64,000 bases of DNA from Amphiura filiformis (taxonomy: Eukaryota; Echinodermata; Ophiuroidea; Amphilepidida; Amphiuridae), in the NCBI RefSeq assembly GCF_039555335.1, contig NC_092637.1, positions 40,202,526 to 40,266,525 of the forward strand, written 5' to 3'. Position numbers and translations under genes: made by a program. The notes beneath the pieces were generated by a model that did not search any database, was not told the origin of the DNA, and was given only the letters and a program-made list of their open reading frames with translations. This document shows, piece by piece, positions 24,101-31,144 of this stretch (position 1 is the first letter of the stretch; every line of letters starts with the position of its first letter).

Positions 24101-25525
24101 AGATACATCTTTGAATCGTGTGTGCGACTCTCCTGAAGAACCTGCAACCGTGACATGGACGCCAGATGCTGACACTCCCGATTTGGTTTACTACCACGTA
24201 AGTGTATCACATATTGATAAAAATACAACCAAAAAATTAAATGAGTATTTTGTGATCCTTGCATCCTCTTTTTATGACATTTTTCAGTACATATCCACGA
24301 AAAAAGCATATTCCCAAAATTTCAGTTGATTCCGATTTTATGCGTTTGCGAGTTATGCATGATTATGTGTATTACACTGCTCCATAGACAATACGTTGTA
24401 ATTTTGTTCTGGTGCACCAGAACGAAATTCAAATTTCACAATATCTTTGCTAAACGAATTAATCTGCAAGAAATATTTTGTACATATGTATGTACATTGT
24501 ACATTATGTAGCCAGAGTATTCCAGTGATATAAAAATCTCAACTTTTTTTGAGAAAAGTGGGGGGATGAGGCTGTGGATCACAAAGTGCCCCTTTAATTA
24601 CCCCCCTTTATTATGAGTCAAAGCCTCGTATGGGAACTGGCTTTGAAAGGTCCCAAATATCTTTTGCATCAAAGATGATTGATGAAGTCCAAATGGAAGT
24701 TCCAATTAACAAATATTAATTTCCAGCTAGTATTAATTTAATTTCAAATTACAATGACAAACAATAAGAGAATAAAGGTATTGTTTTTAGCCGCTGTCGT
24801 GCATCTATCGTCTTATATAACACTAGATTTCGCGGTTTTCAGGGTCGAGCGGTTCTCGTGATAGGCCTATTTCCGGGGTCCTCCAGAATATGCTTTCCGA
24901 TGTGCGCACTGTACTCCGCGCACACTCCCGTTGATATTCCGCGATATCGCACCGCGAGCACGCGATAGTGCACATCGCGCGAACGCGATTGCGCACGGAC
25001 GGACACTCTGTGATTAGTATTATGATGGGCGACATCATTATTTTTTCGCCTTGTTGTTTTACGGCTGAAAACAATACCTTTATTCTGATACTTAAACACT
25101 TCAATTCAAATAAAGTTATTAATCATAAGTATACCAAACATTAATCAAATTAAATCCTACATTTTTACAAGGAATTACCTAGGTCTTAGAATCGATCAGT
25201 CCTGTTGTTGCTATGCACCTCTGATTGGTTCAAATAGTGTGTACGAGTTTCGTATCAACGCGCACGCGCTGAACCGTGGTGTATTGTGTCATATCACACG
25301 GTTTAGAGCCAATAAGATTGCAGGAACTTTCTCAAGTGTTTAAGAATGTAAATATATAGTCACTAATGAGTACCCTATTTTTTTCCTGTACAGTGTTATA
25401 CTCACAAGTGGCTGGGTTGGAAAATCAACATAGTAGATGACTACACTGATGCATCTCTTCCCTCAACTACTATCTCCATGGTGACTCTTATTGCTAGCAT
25501 GCTGATAGCGATCATCATGATGTGA
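113..25525 (+). CDS. Skeletor-like DM13-DOMON-cupredoxin protein (whole gene, 14 exons)
   Basis: Joined exons: 113-179, 6194-6343, 8117-8186, 9769-9877, 13108-13273, 14059-14137, 14828-15059, 16661-16900, 17260-17683, 20721-20914, 22925-22952, 23026-23070, 24028-24197, 25394-25525. All have GT/AG borders and compatible phases, giving 2106 nt with a single terminal stop (701 aa). Domain order: signal peptide (about 1-30), DM13 (about 30-133, ending WCRRFTANFG), DM13 (about 143-257, ending WCVRFTQDFG), DOMON (about 292-435, with MIGSDV), cupredoxin-like region (about 512-675, with YHPFYIT and YYHCYTHKWLGWK), hydrophobic tail. This is the architecture of Drosophila Skeletor and its invertebrate homologues. 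DOMON domains bind haem or sugar, and DM13 carries a conserved Cys thought to be redox active. The predicted product is secreted or surface-anchored; any spindle role is not inferable here. Exon 1 is the least certain part. Confidence 0.85.
368..1092. mobile_element. Foldback element with G-rich inner repeats
   Basis: The ends are inverted copies of each other: GGGGTGGTGCAATAATTATG at 368 and its complement ending at 1092, with TIRs of about 40 bp. Inside are several copies of a short unit, GCCAAAAATCGCTTGCCCCC and variants. Related sequence recurs at 40660-40770 and 45040-45180. No coding sequence; non-autonomous. Confidence 0.7.
1372..3144. mobile_element. MULE-like non-autonomous element with 9-bp target-site duplication
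   Basis: Inverted repeats of about 165 bp begin TAGGGTGAATCACAAAAAAT (left arm 1372-1537, right arm 2980-3144). The 9-mer CTACCGCAG flanks both sides, at 1363-1371 and 3145-3153. Long TIRs with a 9-bp duplication are typical of Mutator-like elements. The 1.4-kb interior has no transposase-like reading frame. Confidence 0.75.
5405..5535 (+). repeat. Polypyrimidine tract
   Basis: About 130 nt of nearly pure C/T on the + strand, with few purines. The apparent reading frames (Ser/Phe/Pro on +, Lys/Arg/Glu on -) are composition artefacts. Strand asymmetry of this length can form triplex DNA. Confidence 0.8.
5615..6054 (+). pseudogene. Non-LTR retrotransposon 3' end (broken)
   Basis: It encodes fragments such as LYGFESWVITKDMENKIN, SCYRVMLNIKCADRIPN, QIHQLKFLGHILRLE and, after a frame change near 5842, QDRISWRKLVVACSAAD. 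This is the conserved C-terminal region of a widespread LINE family. The frameshift and missing 5' part show it is a 5'-truncated dead copy. It ends about 140 bp before Skeletor exon 2. Confidence 0.85.
6194..6343 (+). CDS. Skeletor-like exon 2: first half of DM13-1
   Basis: The acceptor follows a pyrimidine run ending TTTTTACAG and the donor is GTAAGC. It encodes EGYYGKQITNGKIRTLAHRV and then the FSYDGTAP stretch typical of the DM13 N-terminal half. The last base is the G of an Asp codon completed by exon 3. A hAT-like MITE starts only 7 bases after the exon end. Confidence 0.9.
6351..6520. mobile_element. hAT-like MITE inserted in a splice donor
   Basis: A 170-bp element with termini CAGAGCCATAGCC and GGCTATGGCCCTG. 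The flanking 8-mers are GGTAAGCA (6343-6350) and GATAAGCA (6521-6528), matching at 7 of 8 positions. CAG...CTG ends with 8-bp duplications are typical of hAT. A relative sits at 61685-61923. Confidence 0.8.
7349..8011. mobile_element. TTAA-flanked foldback element, copy 1
   Basis: A 663-bp palindromic element flanked by TTAA at 7345-7348 and 8012-8015. The centre folds around two copies of CCCAAAAGACC-like sequence (about 7660-7710), and the arms share GAATACGAAG and ATATGGATTTTTT. Copies 2 and 3 are at 27220-27831 and 55412-56066. The TTAA duplication suggests a piggyBac or Kolobok parent. Confidence 0.8.
8117..8186 (+). CDS. Skeletor-like exon 3: middle of DM13-1
   Basis: The acceptor is TTTACAG and the donor GTAGGC. 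It encodes DAFAWMGSSDAPSSAGDIIP, matching the DM13 motif in which DAFFW follows the YDGxGP turn. It ends in phase 2, and the Ser codon is completed by exon 4. Confidence 0.88.
8187..9768 (+). other. Skeletor intron 3
   Basis: AT-rich. A T-rich degenerate duplication of ATTTAAATCAC lies near 8230-8300. A second short copy of the exon 3 end (ATCCCAGTCAGTGGAAGGTA) sits at about 9381-9400. Nothing else is recognisable. Confidence 0.5.
9769..9877 (+). CDS. Skeletor-like exon 4: end of DM13-1
   Basis: The acceptor is TTTCACAG and the donor GTAAGT. It encodes SGVLGSFSNDVVRLDLPDGK and ends LSIWCRRFT, which contains the conserved DM13 cysteine. It joins exon 5 in phase 0 to give the domain-closing FTANFGD. 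Confidence 0.9.
9960..10130 (+). repeat. Dispersed repeat shared with 33860-34000
   Basis: Both copies share ATTCCTCTTGTGTGTCAGCT and GAGTGCAAACACC-like words in the same order. Unclassified; no coding content. Confidence 0.6.
10337..12195. mobile_element. Foldback element with clustered GAAGCCTCCGAAACA motifs
   Basis: The termini are inverted copies: ATGGTCATTTTCACGGTAAA at 10337 and its complement ending at 12195, with TIRs of about 40 bp. Inside, GAAGCCTCCGAAACA or a close variant occurs at about 10917, 11091, 11109, 11474 and 11654 (+) and at about 10703 and 11285 (-). Several copies sit beside TTTCCGTTAAC. No transposase frame is visible. Confidence 0.75.
12196..13107 (+). other. Remainder of Skeletor intron 4
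   Basis: AT-rich, with an A-rich stretch at 12780-12910. No gene, RNA or clear repeat boundary is visible. Confidence 0.5.
13108..13273 (+). CDS. Skeletor-like exon 5: start of DM13-2
   Basis: The acceptor is a strong pyrimidine tract ending TCATCAG; the donor is GTAAGA. It encodes the end of DM13-1 (NFGDLIFP), a linker, and the start of the second DM13 (LGQLETRAHKVRADDVIVLN ... YDGNGP). Its 3' portion with donor has been tandemly copied into the following intron (13276-13840). Confidence 0.9.
13276..13840 (+). repeat. Tandem copies of the 3' part of Skeletor exon 5
   Basis: Four intronic copies follow the real exon end. The shared word CACAGACAGATA falls near 13225 (real exon), 13370, 13514, 13662 and 13782, so spacing is about 145 bp with a last step of about 120. 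Copies 1 and 2 are nearly identical to each other and keep a donor-like CAGGTGAGA, but no copy has the exon 5 acceptor. All read out of frame or with stops compared with the parent. They look like non-coding exon-end duplications. Confidence 0.85.
14059..14137 (+). CDS. Skeletor-like exon 6: middle of DM13-2
   Basis: The acceptor is TTTTTCAG and the donor GTAAGA. It encodes DAYYWGGSGGTPNSNGFALA and ends DESRSG, directly continuing the YDGNGP motif from exon 5, as exon 3 continues exon 2. The same phase pattern in both DM13 domains suggests an old internal duplication. Confidence 0.9.
14310..14440 (+). repeat. Short tandem repeat, ~19-bp unit
   Basis: About six imperfect copies of TTTTTGACCAAAAATCACA in Skeletor intron 6. 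Confidence 0.8.
14654..14765. mobile_element. Small foldback MITE, copy 1
   Basis: The ends AATAGGGTGCAACTCTACTA and TTGTACCCTATTCGG pair, and the inner arms ACTAGTCTTATT / GACTAGACTGAAGTCTAG also fold. A second copy lies at 22289-22412 with matching sequence throughout. Confidence 0.75.
14828..15059 (+). CDS. Skeletor-like exon 7: end of DM13-2 and linker
   Basis: The acceptor is AATTACAG and the donor GTGAGT. It encodes the DM13-2 C-terminal half with VGLWCVRFTQDFG, including the conserved Cys, then a Pro-rich linker (DIPPMSELNVPPFDGE ... TYTPPV) leading to DOMON. It ends in phase 0. Confidence 0.9.
15103..15955. mobile_element. TTAA-type MITE next to exon 7
   Basis: Inverted ends TTAAAGGGCAGGTCT (15103) and AGACCTGCCCTTTAA (15955), TTTAAA on both sides, and no coding sequence. 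It begins 44 nt after the exon 7 donor. Confidence 0.7.
15963..16102. mobile_element. Near-perfect hairpin MITE
   Basis: The 140-bp unit folds over arms of about 55 bp beginning ATACCAGACTCATCT; the two arms differ at a few positions. A related half-copy with GATGATTTGAAGTGACC occurs at 2399-2452. It sits 7 bp from the preceding MITE. Confidence 0.8.
16103..16660 (+). other. Tail of Skeletor intron 7
   Basis: No gene is seen. A remnant of the ATTTCAACTGGAATA MITE family lies at about 16610-16632, just upstream of the exon 8 acceptor. Confidence 0.5.
16661..16900 (+). CDS. Skeletor-like exon 8: DOMON N-terminal half
   Basis: The acceptor TTTATACCCAG lies a few tens of bases past a MITE remnant; the donor is GTGAGT. 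It encodes DNCEVLIDDTYQVRWSVTA and GTYMAFGLSGSDTRTSMIG followed by SDVTVAWL, the hallmark DOMON strand with the MxGSDV motif. Starts and ends in phase 0. Confidence 0.92.
17260..17683 (+). CDS. Skeletor-like exon 9: DOMON C-terminal half and downstream region
   Basis: This is the longest exon. The acceptor is TAATTATAG and the donor GTAAGT. It begins CVVSSGSGACTDEG, runs through ITISYTKPL and DVFVSWSIGPIN (end of DOMON), then into ECPAF ... KWEIP ... GPRGYEGIT, which precedes the cupredoxin-like part in the family. It ends in phase 1. Confidence 0.92.
17700..17880 (+). repeat. CCAAT-rich hairpin repeat, copy 1
   Basis: A dispersed unit containing CTGATTGGTCAATTACATGA, CACCAATCAGAATGGAGC and GCTGATTGGTCCAATTGATA around a hairpin (AATAATTCACC / GGTGAAATTATT). 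Other copies are at 59868-60055 (+) and 61960-62165 (-). Confidence 0.8.
18220..19275. mobile_element. Foldback DNA transposon with 8-bp target-site duplication
   Basis: Inverted ends CCCGGTGTCGTCACTTAACA / complement, with ACCTACCT at 18212-18219 and 19276-19283. TIRs extend about 55 bp and include CGCATGATCGTTCCC. An 8-bp duplication fits hAT- or P-like transposition, but no transposase is encoded in the 1056 bp. Confidence 0.8.
19284..20720 (+). other. Remainder of Skeletor intron 9
   Basis: A SINE tail fragment lies at 20419-20505. The rest is AT-rich; a slightly CpG-richer patch at 19470-19590 carries no convincing frame. Confidence 0.5.
20419..20505 (+). repeat. SINE 3' fragment
   Basis: It matches the 3' end of the SINE at 61080-61455: GGATCAACGTTTAGGCGTTG, then TGCCTGTG and TATAAATCGCTGCAC followed by Ts. 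Confidence 0.8.
20721..20914 (+). CDS. Skeletor-like exon 10: cupredoxin-like core
   Basis: The acceptor is a T-run ending TTTTCAG and the donor GTAATA. It encodes GQPGWGIAWYVDGFIIPEI, LKRNVTYTFTVNGG and SYHPFYITNDEEGG, a strongly conserved Skeletor block that resembles a cupredoxin fold with a candidate metal-binding His. A foldback MITE begins within a few bases of the donor. Confidence 0.92.
20918..21060. mobile_element. TGGGC-type foldback MITE, copy 1, abutting exon 10
   Basis: Arms TTGTTGGGCAGGAA / TTCCTGCCCAACAA with inner GAACATATGTTTAAA and AAATATGTTCAGG. It starts about 4 nt after the exon 10 boundary. Same family as 22749-22897. Confidence 0.7.
22127..22245 (+). repeat. Partial copy of the GGGCTATTCC MITE family
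   Basis: It shares the AGTCACCCCATGCAGGTAAC inner palindrome and ATTTCAACTGGAATAG end with the intact copy at 34562-34757. Confidence 0.75.
22289..22412. mobile_element. Small foldback MITE, copy 2
   Basis: Same family as 14654-14765, sharing AATAGGGTGCAACTCTACTA, TACCCCAACCC and TAAACTCTGTAAAC. Confidence 0.75.
22448..22692. mobile_element. TATAGACCACTT MITE
   Basis: Inverted ends TATAGACCACTTGACAT and ATGTTAAGTGGTCTATA bound 245 bp of relatively CpG-rich sequence (GCGCGCG near 22490). No coding content. Confidence 0.75.
22749..22897. mobile_element. TGGGC-type foldback MITE, copy 2
   Basis: About 52-bp arms beginning CGTCACTGGGCGGGAAAAAA and containing CCTCATATGTAC and CCATGTTCA. It ends 27 nt before exon 11. 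Confidence 0.8.
22925..22952 (+). CDS. Skeletor-like microexon 11 (28 nt)
   Basis: The acceptor is CATCTTTTCAG. It encodes GVIIYAGPV and one extra base. Two overlapping donors are present: GTGAGT at 22949 and GTAAGT at 22953. Only the second keeps frame through exons 12 and 13, so I chose it. The GVIIYAGP strand continues the cupredoxin-like region. Confidence 0.75.
23026..23070 (+). CDS. Skeletor-like microexon 12 (45 nt)
   Basis: The acceptor is CCTTTTCAG and the donor GTAATG. It encodes TSAQAKPCARHKLLT, then the G that begins the Asp codon of exon 13. The intron before it is only 73 nt. No strong family motif lies in it, but its phases fit both neighbours, and without it exon 13 would start with a changed residue. 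It may be alternatively spliced. Confidence 0.6.
23405..24020 (+). repeat. Minisatellite, ~79-bp units, ending at the exon 13 acceptor
   Basis: Eight units are marked by TTTAGGGTTAA or a variant at about 23431, 23510, 23582, 23661, 23744, 23823, 23902 and 23985. Spacing is 72-83 bp. Units alternate between TTTACATGTGGATTACTTAG and TTTCTTACATATGGATTACT types, suggesting a two-unit higher order. TTAGGG is embedded, but this is not a telomeric repeat. Confidence 0.85.
24028..24197 (+). CDS. Skeletor-like exon 13
   Basis: The acceptor CTTTTTTCTTACAG closes a tandem-repeat array; the donor is GTAAGT. It encodes DGSLCEYQSMG, ERYRD-like FEKYRDTSLNRVC, and the segment ending TPDLVYYH. This leads into the C-x2-H motif at the start of exon 14. 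It ends in phase 0. Confidence 0.9.
24769..25086. mobile_element. CpG-dense MITE
   Basis: Inverted ends AGAATAAAGGTATTGTTTT and AAAACAATACCTTTATTCT bound 318 bp. The interior (about 24830-25010) is packed with CG dinucleotides, for example CGCGATATCGCACCGCGAGC, unlike the AT-rich intron around it. No convincing reading frame. Confidence 0.75.
25394..25525 (+). CDS. Skeletor-like exon 14: C-x2-H motif, C-terminal hydrophobic tail, stop
   Basis: The acceptor is TTTTCCTGTACAG. It encodes CYTHKWLGWKINIVDD, completing YYHCYTHKWLGWK, a family signature comparable to the C-x2-H copper-ligand segment of cupredoxins. It finishes with SMVTLIASMLIAIIMM and TGA at 25523-25525. The hydrophobic end could be a GPI signal or a membrane anchor. 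An AATAAA lies at about 25823. Confidence 0.9.
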   Translation, partial: CYTHKWLGWKINIVDDYTDASLPSTTISMVTLIASMLIAIIMM

Positions 25526-27219
25526 GACAGAGACTGATGTTAGGTCATCAACCTCTTTCCTTGAGTACAGGTATTGTATGTTAGTAAATATCTTGCATTG
25601 ATGCAGAAACAAGTTCACTTTTTGGTATATTTTGAAAGCCTTTTGCCAATTTAATCAAGAATTCATCATCATATACCAGTGCCCATTCTCAACGCTACTG
25701 TACATGTTCCAAAGCAGGCATAGTGTTGTCACTGTTGTGCCCACATCTGGTGAAGCAGTTGGGAGAATGCTCAGTGTTGCCAACTGGCATGATGACTTAT
25801 TCTCGGTTAAACTTACATTTATAAATAAAATAACAAATATAAACAAAGAGACCCTAAAGGCCGAAAACGAAGTTTGTCCCTCAGACCTACCCACATAAGT
25901 ATGAAAGCCAATGAGTTTTTTTTACAGAAGCCTTTTTTAAAGTTATAAATAAACAAAAAAGAGTGACTGCATAGAGGCAAAAGAACTTGGAAAAGTGGGT
26001 TTAAAACACAATCATGAATAATAATAATTAAAAAACATGTAGTACATAGCTTTGTTGCAAAATATTTGATTTTGCATAAGAAATAGTACTTTATCCTATC
26101 CATGCGCAGGGTCACATATGAATATTACATGGTAAAAATGTATAGGTTATATATTTTTGTAAGATTGATATTTGTCATAGATTTTTTGTGTAGTGAAATG
26201 TTTTATATTATTGTCTTTCTGCAAAGGCTTTCAAGATTTACCGAAGTGAAGTGAATTACTAACGACTAGCTAGTGCCTAAATTGTATACTTTATATCATA
26301 CCACTATTTTCCAATTTGTAGTCAATGTCTTTCCATATATCTTATGGTGCTAGAACCATTATTCAATCTAGAGGCTCAATTTGATTACATTATGTTGAAC
26401 TTCCCTTAAAAAGTTGGACCACTTTCACCAGCATTCAAAGCCAAAGTTACTGGTAATTGATAATTTGACCAAAAAGGAACAGTTATGACTGATTGATAGG
26501 TAAGTTCCGGCACAAGGCCATGTTAAGTAACTATATTGGTCTAACATTGCCCTTAGCTACTTGTTATCTGGTTACCTCAGTGAAAGATAGAAAAAATCCC
26601 AGTGGGATTTCTAACTTGTGTTCGACTTTTTAAAACCAATTTTAAAATGCAGTCCAATCTCCCGTATCCGGACCTCATTTAAACAGAGCTCTCTGTTATC
26701 CGGACATGTGATCTTAATAGAAAACATGTTTTTAATACTTTGAGACCTTGATTTCATGCGCTGTTGCATTTAGAAGGACATAACTCAGCACTCAAATACC
26801 ATCTTTCATTGTTATTACCCCATTTTGACTAATTATTTTGCTGTCTCATTGTTAGCACTTCAGAAGTTCAATGCAAAAATATATATAATTCAAAATTAGA
26901 ACAAAATTTTTAACTTCAACACAACTTAAATTTGATCTCTCAAGTTACCTGGAGTGCTTTCACAGTATATACCAACTGCATCCTCAGCTGGATGTTATGG
27001 CTCTGATGATTTATGGTTTGACAACCTTGGGATGATGTCACAGCGTTTTCCTTGTCCCCTGGTGCTCCTGGGTATGAGAATATATTACATATAATTCACT
27101 TATCCGGTTAATGCTTGCTTCCATTATGGCCAGGTAAGAGAGGTTGGACTGTAATGACTTTTTTTTCTACAACCTGTTGCCTTGTCACAATTGCCTATCA
27201 TTTGATGAAACTTCCTGTG
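25526..27219. other. Skeletor 3' flank
   Basis: The likely 3' UTR includes AATAAA at about 25823. Beyond it lies AT-rich sequence with no recognisable gene or RNA. Confidence 0.5.
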
Positions 27220-27831
27220 GCACATGAGAGCACCTCAGACCTATCAAATTGTATTCTGAATACGAAGCATGTCTTTCTGATATCAAATAATTTTCATTTT
27301 TTGAAAATCACAATATAATACAAATTTTATGACAAATTATAAATATTTGATATTTTTCGAATTTTTGATATATAACAGTCCTCGAAGTAAATTTTATAAA
27401 TCTAATGATATATTCTTAAAGTGTATGTAGCAGGGAGGAAAAGCCGACGGTCATTTGAAAATTTTGACCTTTCATATTGAAGATATGGATTTTTTCCCAA
27501 AAGACCTAATTTTTTTTGGTGTTTTGGGAAAAAATCCATATCTTCAATAAAAGGTCAAAATTTTCAATTGATAAATCGGGCTTTTCAACCCACCTACATC
27601 ACTTTATGTATAAATCATCAGATTTATACAGTTTACTTCAAGTACTGTTAAATATCAAAAATATCAATTTTTAATGATTTGCCATAAAATGTGTATTAAA
27701 TTGCGAATTTCAAAAATTTAAAATTATTTGAAATCAGAATGACATTCTTCGTATTCAGAATGCAATTCGATATGTCTGATGTGCTCTAATGTCCCAAAAT
27801 AAATACTGTCCAAACGTTCATACCCCAGCCC
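27220..27831. mobile_element. TTAA foldback element, copy 2 (5' truncated)
   Basis: Same as 7349-8011 but lacks roughly the first 50 bp. The right end CCCCAGCCC is followed by TTAA at 27832-27835. Confidence 0.8.
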
Positions 27832-27835
27832 TTAA

Positions 27836-28605
27836 ATCTATGTGTCTTACCATATATGTGTCTTAGTACAAATATCTATATTATATCTATTTCAGCAAAG
27901 TTTATCACTGTTATTCGCACAACAATACTATATACCATAAAGCACTTTTATATCCAACACATACAGTCCCAAGTGTTGATCATATTGGACTCTTTAACTC
28001 GGTACAAAGTATATGAAGGAGAAGATTCTGAAAACATAATAATGTATACATCAAATTGGACTTTGATAAAAAAATACTTGCCGCAATCAAAAGTGTGTCA
28101 AGCTGGAATTTGTCATAATTTTTATGTTATCAAATGTGTATCAAATTGGACTAGCACTCAATAAATAACTGTTTTATCAACAGTGACTGAAATTGAATCA
28201 TGGTAAAATCATGGTAAAATACAATTTATCAGGACTTAATTTAGACAACAAAATAATTTATGGTATCCATGTTTTTAAATAATGATACTTTTACACAATA
28301 TACCAGTGTTTGATGAAGCTATTGATTGAATTATCCTGTATATCCTATATAAATCATTTTATATTCACATGAGTATATTATGATGTTAATTAGTTGTATG
28401 TCTAAGGGGTTTTGTACTTGAAGAAAAATATATATTTAGTAACTTCTGTAAGAGTAAGTTATAAAAAGTATTAACATTTTATCAGCATTAGTTTTACAAC
28501 TGACATTTTGTAGTTTCATACTTTGAAACTTATTTATACTTTGAAATGATCAATGTATAGTTTGTTAAAGTTTTGTAAAACTGTAGTTGAAAGAATTTTA
28601 TATAT
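27836..28605. other. Intergenic, nothing recognised
   Basis: AT-rich with no motif-bearing frame, RNA or repeat boundary that I can support. Confidence 0.4.
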
Positions 28606-28798
28606 CGAGGGTCAGTCAGTATGTTTTAAGAGTTGACTTGTGACGTCATATGTGGATTGTTTTCATGGCATTTCTCAATGATTACATAAACACTGTACCT
28701 TTGTCTTTCAAACAACACATGTAAAAATTATACACCATGAAAACAATCCATGTATGACGTCACAAGTCAACTCTTAAAACATACTGACTGACCCTCGT
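28606..28798. mobile_element. Mariner-type MITE with CGAGGGTCAGTCAGT ends
   Basis: 193 bp with near-perfect ~60-bp inverted arms. CGAGGG ends are shared with the mariner at 43744-44988. TGACGTCA (a CRE palindrome) is present in each arm. Confidence 0.8.
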
Positions 28799-28851
28799 AC
28801 AAACACATAGTTACATAACCCGTCAGAAATCTAAACCTGCTCATGCAATGA

Positions 28852-29545
28852 AAATTTGATTGACACAGCCGTGTGCAGCATCTTGTTAGCTCCAATTAGA
28901 TGCCACATTTGATTCCAAAAGCTCTAAATTGACGAAGATTGATGCCAGTACAAAGATCTTTTAGTAAAGCTAGATGAGAATTAGTGTACATGTTCACGTA
29001 ACTCATTTGCATAATTTTGGAGGTAGAGGATCGTATTCTGATTCGTTGAACTCTAAATTAGCATACTTTTGGAGGTTTCCATATTTGGATTTACCTAATT
29101 AATTATTAATGACCAGGACGTTGTTTACATCATGACGTCATTAGAGCTTGTCACTCGTCCGATTCGAAACACAAATTTGAAATTTCATGCATTTTCATTT
29201 GGAAATAAAAACGGTCACACAATCGGAATTCTGGGCATAGCTAAGCTCGCTTGCCCTGCAATGGCCCCCTGTCGATTAACTGACCGGTTAATTCAACAAT
29301 TAATTTGAAATGCATAGAATGCAGCAGCTGCTCTATACGAGGGCATTATGCAATCAAATTTACCCAGTGGTCGTTTCAGTCTATGTCATGGTCAAGCTAC
29401 GCAATTCACTTTTACAGCTCTGCATGCTCCTTTTTTGATTTGCAACTTTAACAATTGCACCAAATTTCATATACTGGTATCATCAATCTTGGTCAATTAA
29501 GAGCTTTTGGTAGCAAATAGCTAAAACAACCGTATTAATCAAATT
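28852..29545. repeat. Loose foldback repeat related to 21440-21540
   Basis: Left words GATTCCAAAAGCTCTAAATT and GATTGATGCCAGTA recur inverted near 29470-29520 (TACTGGTATCATCAATCTTG, AAGAGCTTTTGGTAGCAAAT). A solo arm occurs at 21440-21540. Unclassified. Confidence 0.5.
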
Positions 29546-29571
29546 ATCAAAACGTATCTATGTGTTACATA

Positions 29572-29913
29572 CCGTATTTCGTCAAATAGTCGCCCCCCCT
29601 CAAATAAACGCCCCCACCACTTTTTTCAACCAAGATGTTTCAAAAATGCCAATATTTCCATGCTATCTTGTGTAGTAAGCTTACCAAGTTGCGCACATGG
29701 TCCATAATAGCGTCAATAATTGGTGAAAATCTGGATCAGAAACCCGGAAGTGAGCCAGAAGTCAGTGTTTCTAGTTCATAGTTCGTCATTTTAGCGTGTG
29801 TTTTTACTTTTCCTAATGATTTTAACGGGAATTATCGTTCTAAAATTGACCTTGAATAAACGCCCCCCTGTGGGAAAATGTAACGCGCCCGGTGGCGTTT
29901 ATTTGACAAATCG
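29572..29913. mobile_element. TA-flanked MITE, CCGTATTTCGTCAAATA ends
   Basis: The ends pair, with TA on both sides, and the interior repeats AAATAAACGCCCCC near each end. Non-coding. Confidence 0.75.
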
Positions 29914-29915
29914 GT

Positions 29916-31144
29916 AAGTGAGGACTTTACTTTTGTGTTGTGTTCATAAAGGGGGCTTACAGATAAATACTATCATATCACCAGTGATGCCAACACGGTC
30001 TTGGGCTACTTGGCGATCACTTGCCGCTACTCAAAAAAGCATGCCGATACTTGCCTAAAATTGGGCTACTTTTGCCAGTGCCAGGCCGAGGCAGTAATAT
30101 GATGTATTTTCCTTTCAATTTAGCCGATTTATAAAGGTTTTAAGTGTCTAGAGCTCCAAATTGCAATTACAATGGGTTTTGTGACCATTTATTGATCGGT
30201 CAGTAACTTCCCAGTAAGTACCGGAAGTTTTTAAGTCAAGTGCTTTTCCGCCCAATTGGGTGATTTGCGTTCTAAATTAGGGTAAATCCTCCCAAATATC
30301 CGGTATTGGGCGCTTTTTTTGGAAGCTTAAAAATTGGGCTACTTGAGAATCCTCTACCGCGGTCTGGGGAGTTATTGCGCCGCGCCTTGGCACTGATAAG
30401 TTTTGGCAACACTGCATATCACTTATGTATAGATTCTAGACAGTTCGTGCCATTGAAAAAAATGTTACTATGAAGCGTCTGACAGTTCTAATCATGACAA
30501 TACCTATTAATACAATATGGTATGACCTGCTTTGTGAGTGTCATGTGTGTTGTTTCTTAAGACTCACAGATTTTGTTGTAGGAATTATTTCCAATGGTGC
30601 AGTGATTGACTTGTAAACCCTTATTATTTTCATCTGTTTTGAATTGCTAAGAATGTTCAGAATTTTGGGTATGTATGAACGGAGCTCACGCCTCGGGTAT
30701 AACCAGCGATCATGCCCTTAATCCTATGAATGAACCCCTAATTCATAGTTTATTTTCATCTCATTACATTTACAATACAAATATAATAAGAAGTGCATTA
30801 TAAAGCTGAAATAATATAGAAATGGATATTTTGTTTATTTTTTTTGTACATGAAGGACCATCAAAGAGAAAGACCATAAAAAATAGTTGTCCACCTCATC
30901 TGGTGCAGGGTTAATATATTATAGTAAAATGTATAGCTTATATTTTGGTAAAATTGGTATTTTGTCATAGAATGTAATAGTACATGTTAAGAAATTTATA
31001 ATTGTTTTTTTACCATTAGGGTTATCCCCTACTAAAGCAAAAACGTGCCTCAGACACCCCCCCCACAGGAAATGTGCCTTTGAATTGCTCTTTCAAATTT
31101 TTGACCCTCCTAATTTACAAATCCCCCATGAAATTTTCGTAAAG
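29916..31144. other. Intergenic
   Basis: A local repeat of TTGGGCTACTT occurs at 30000-30070 and 30330. Nothing else is supported. Confidence 0.4.

Noticed and set aside
24823..25104. Two overlapping minus-strand frames rich in Arg
   Set aside because: They come from the CpG-dense MITE; composition explains them.
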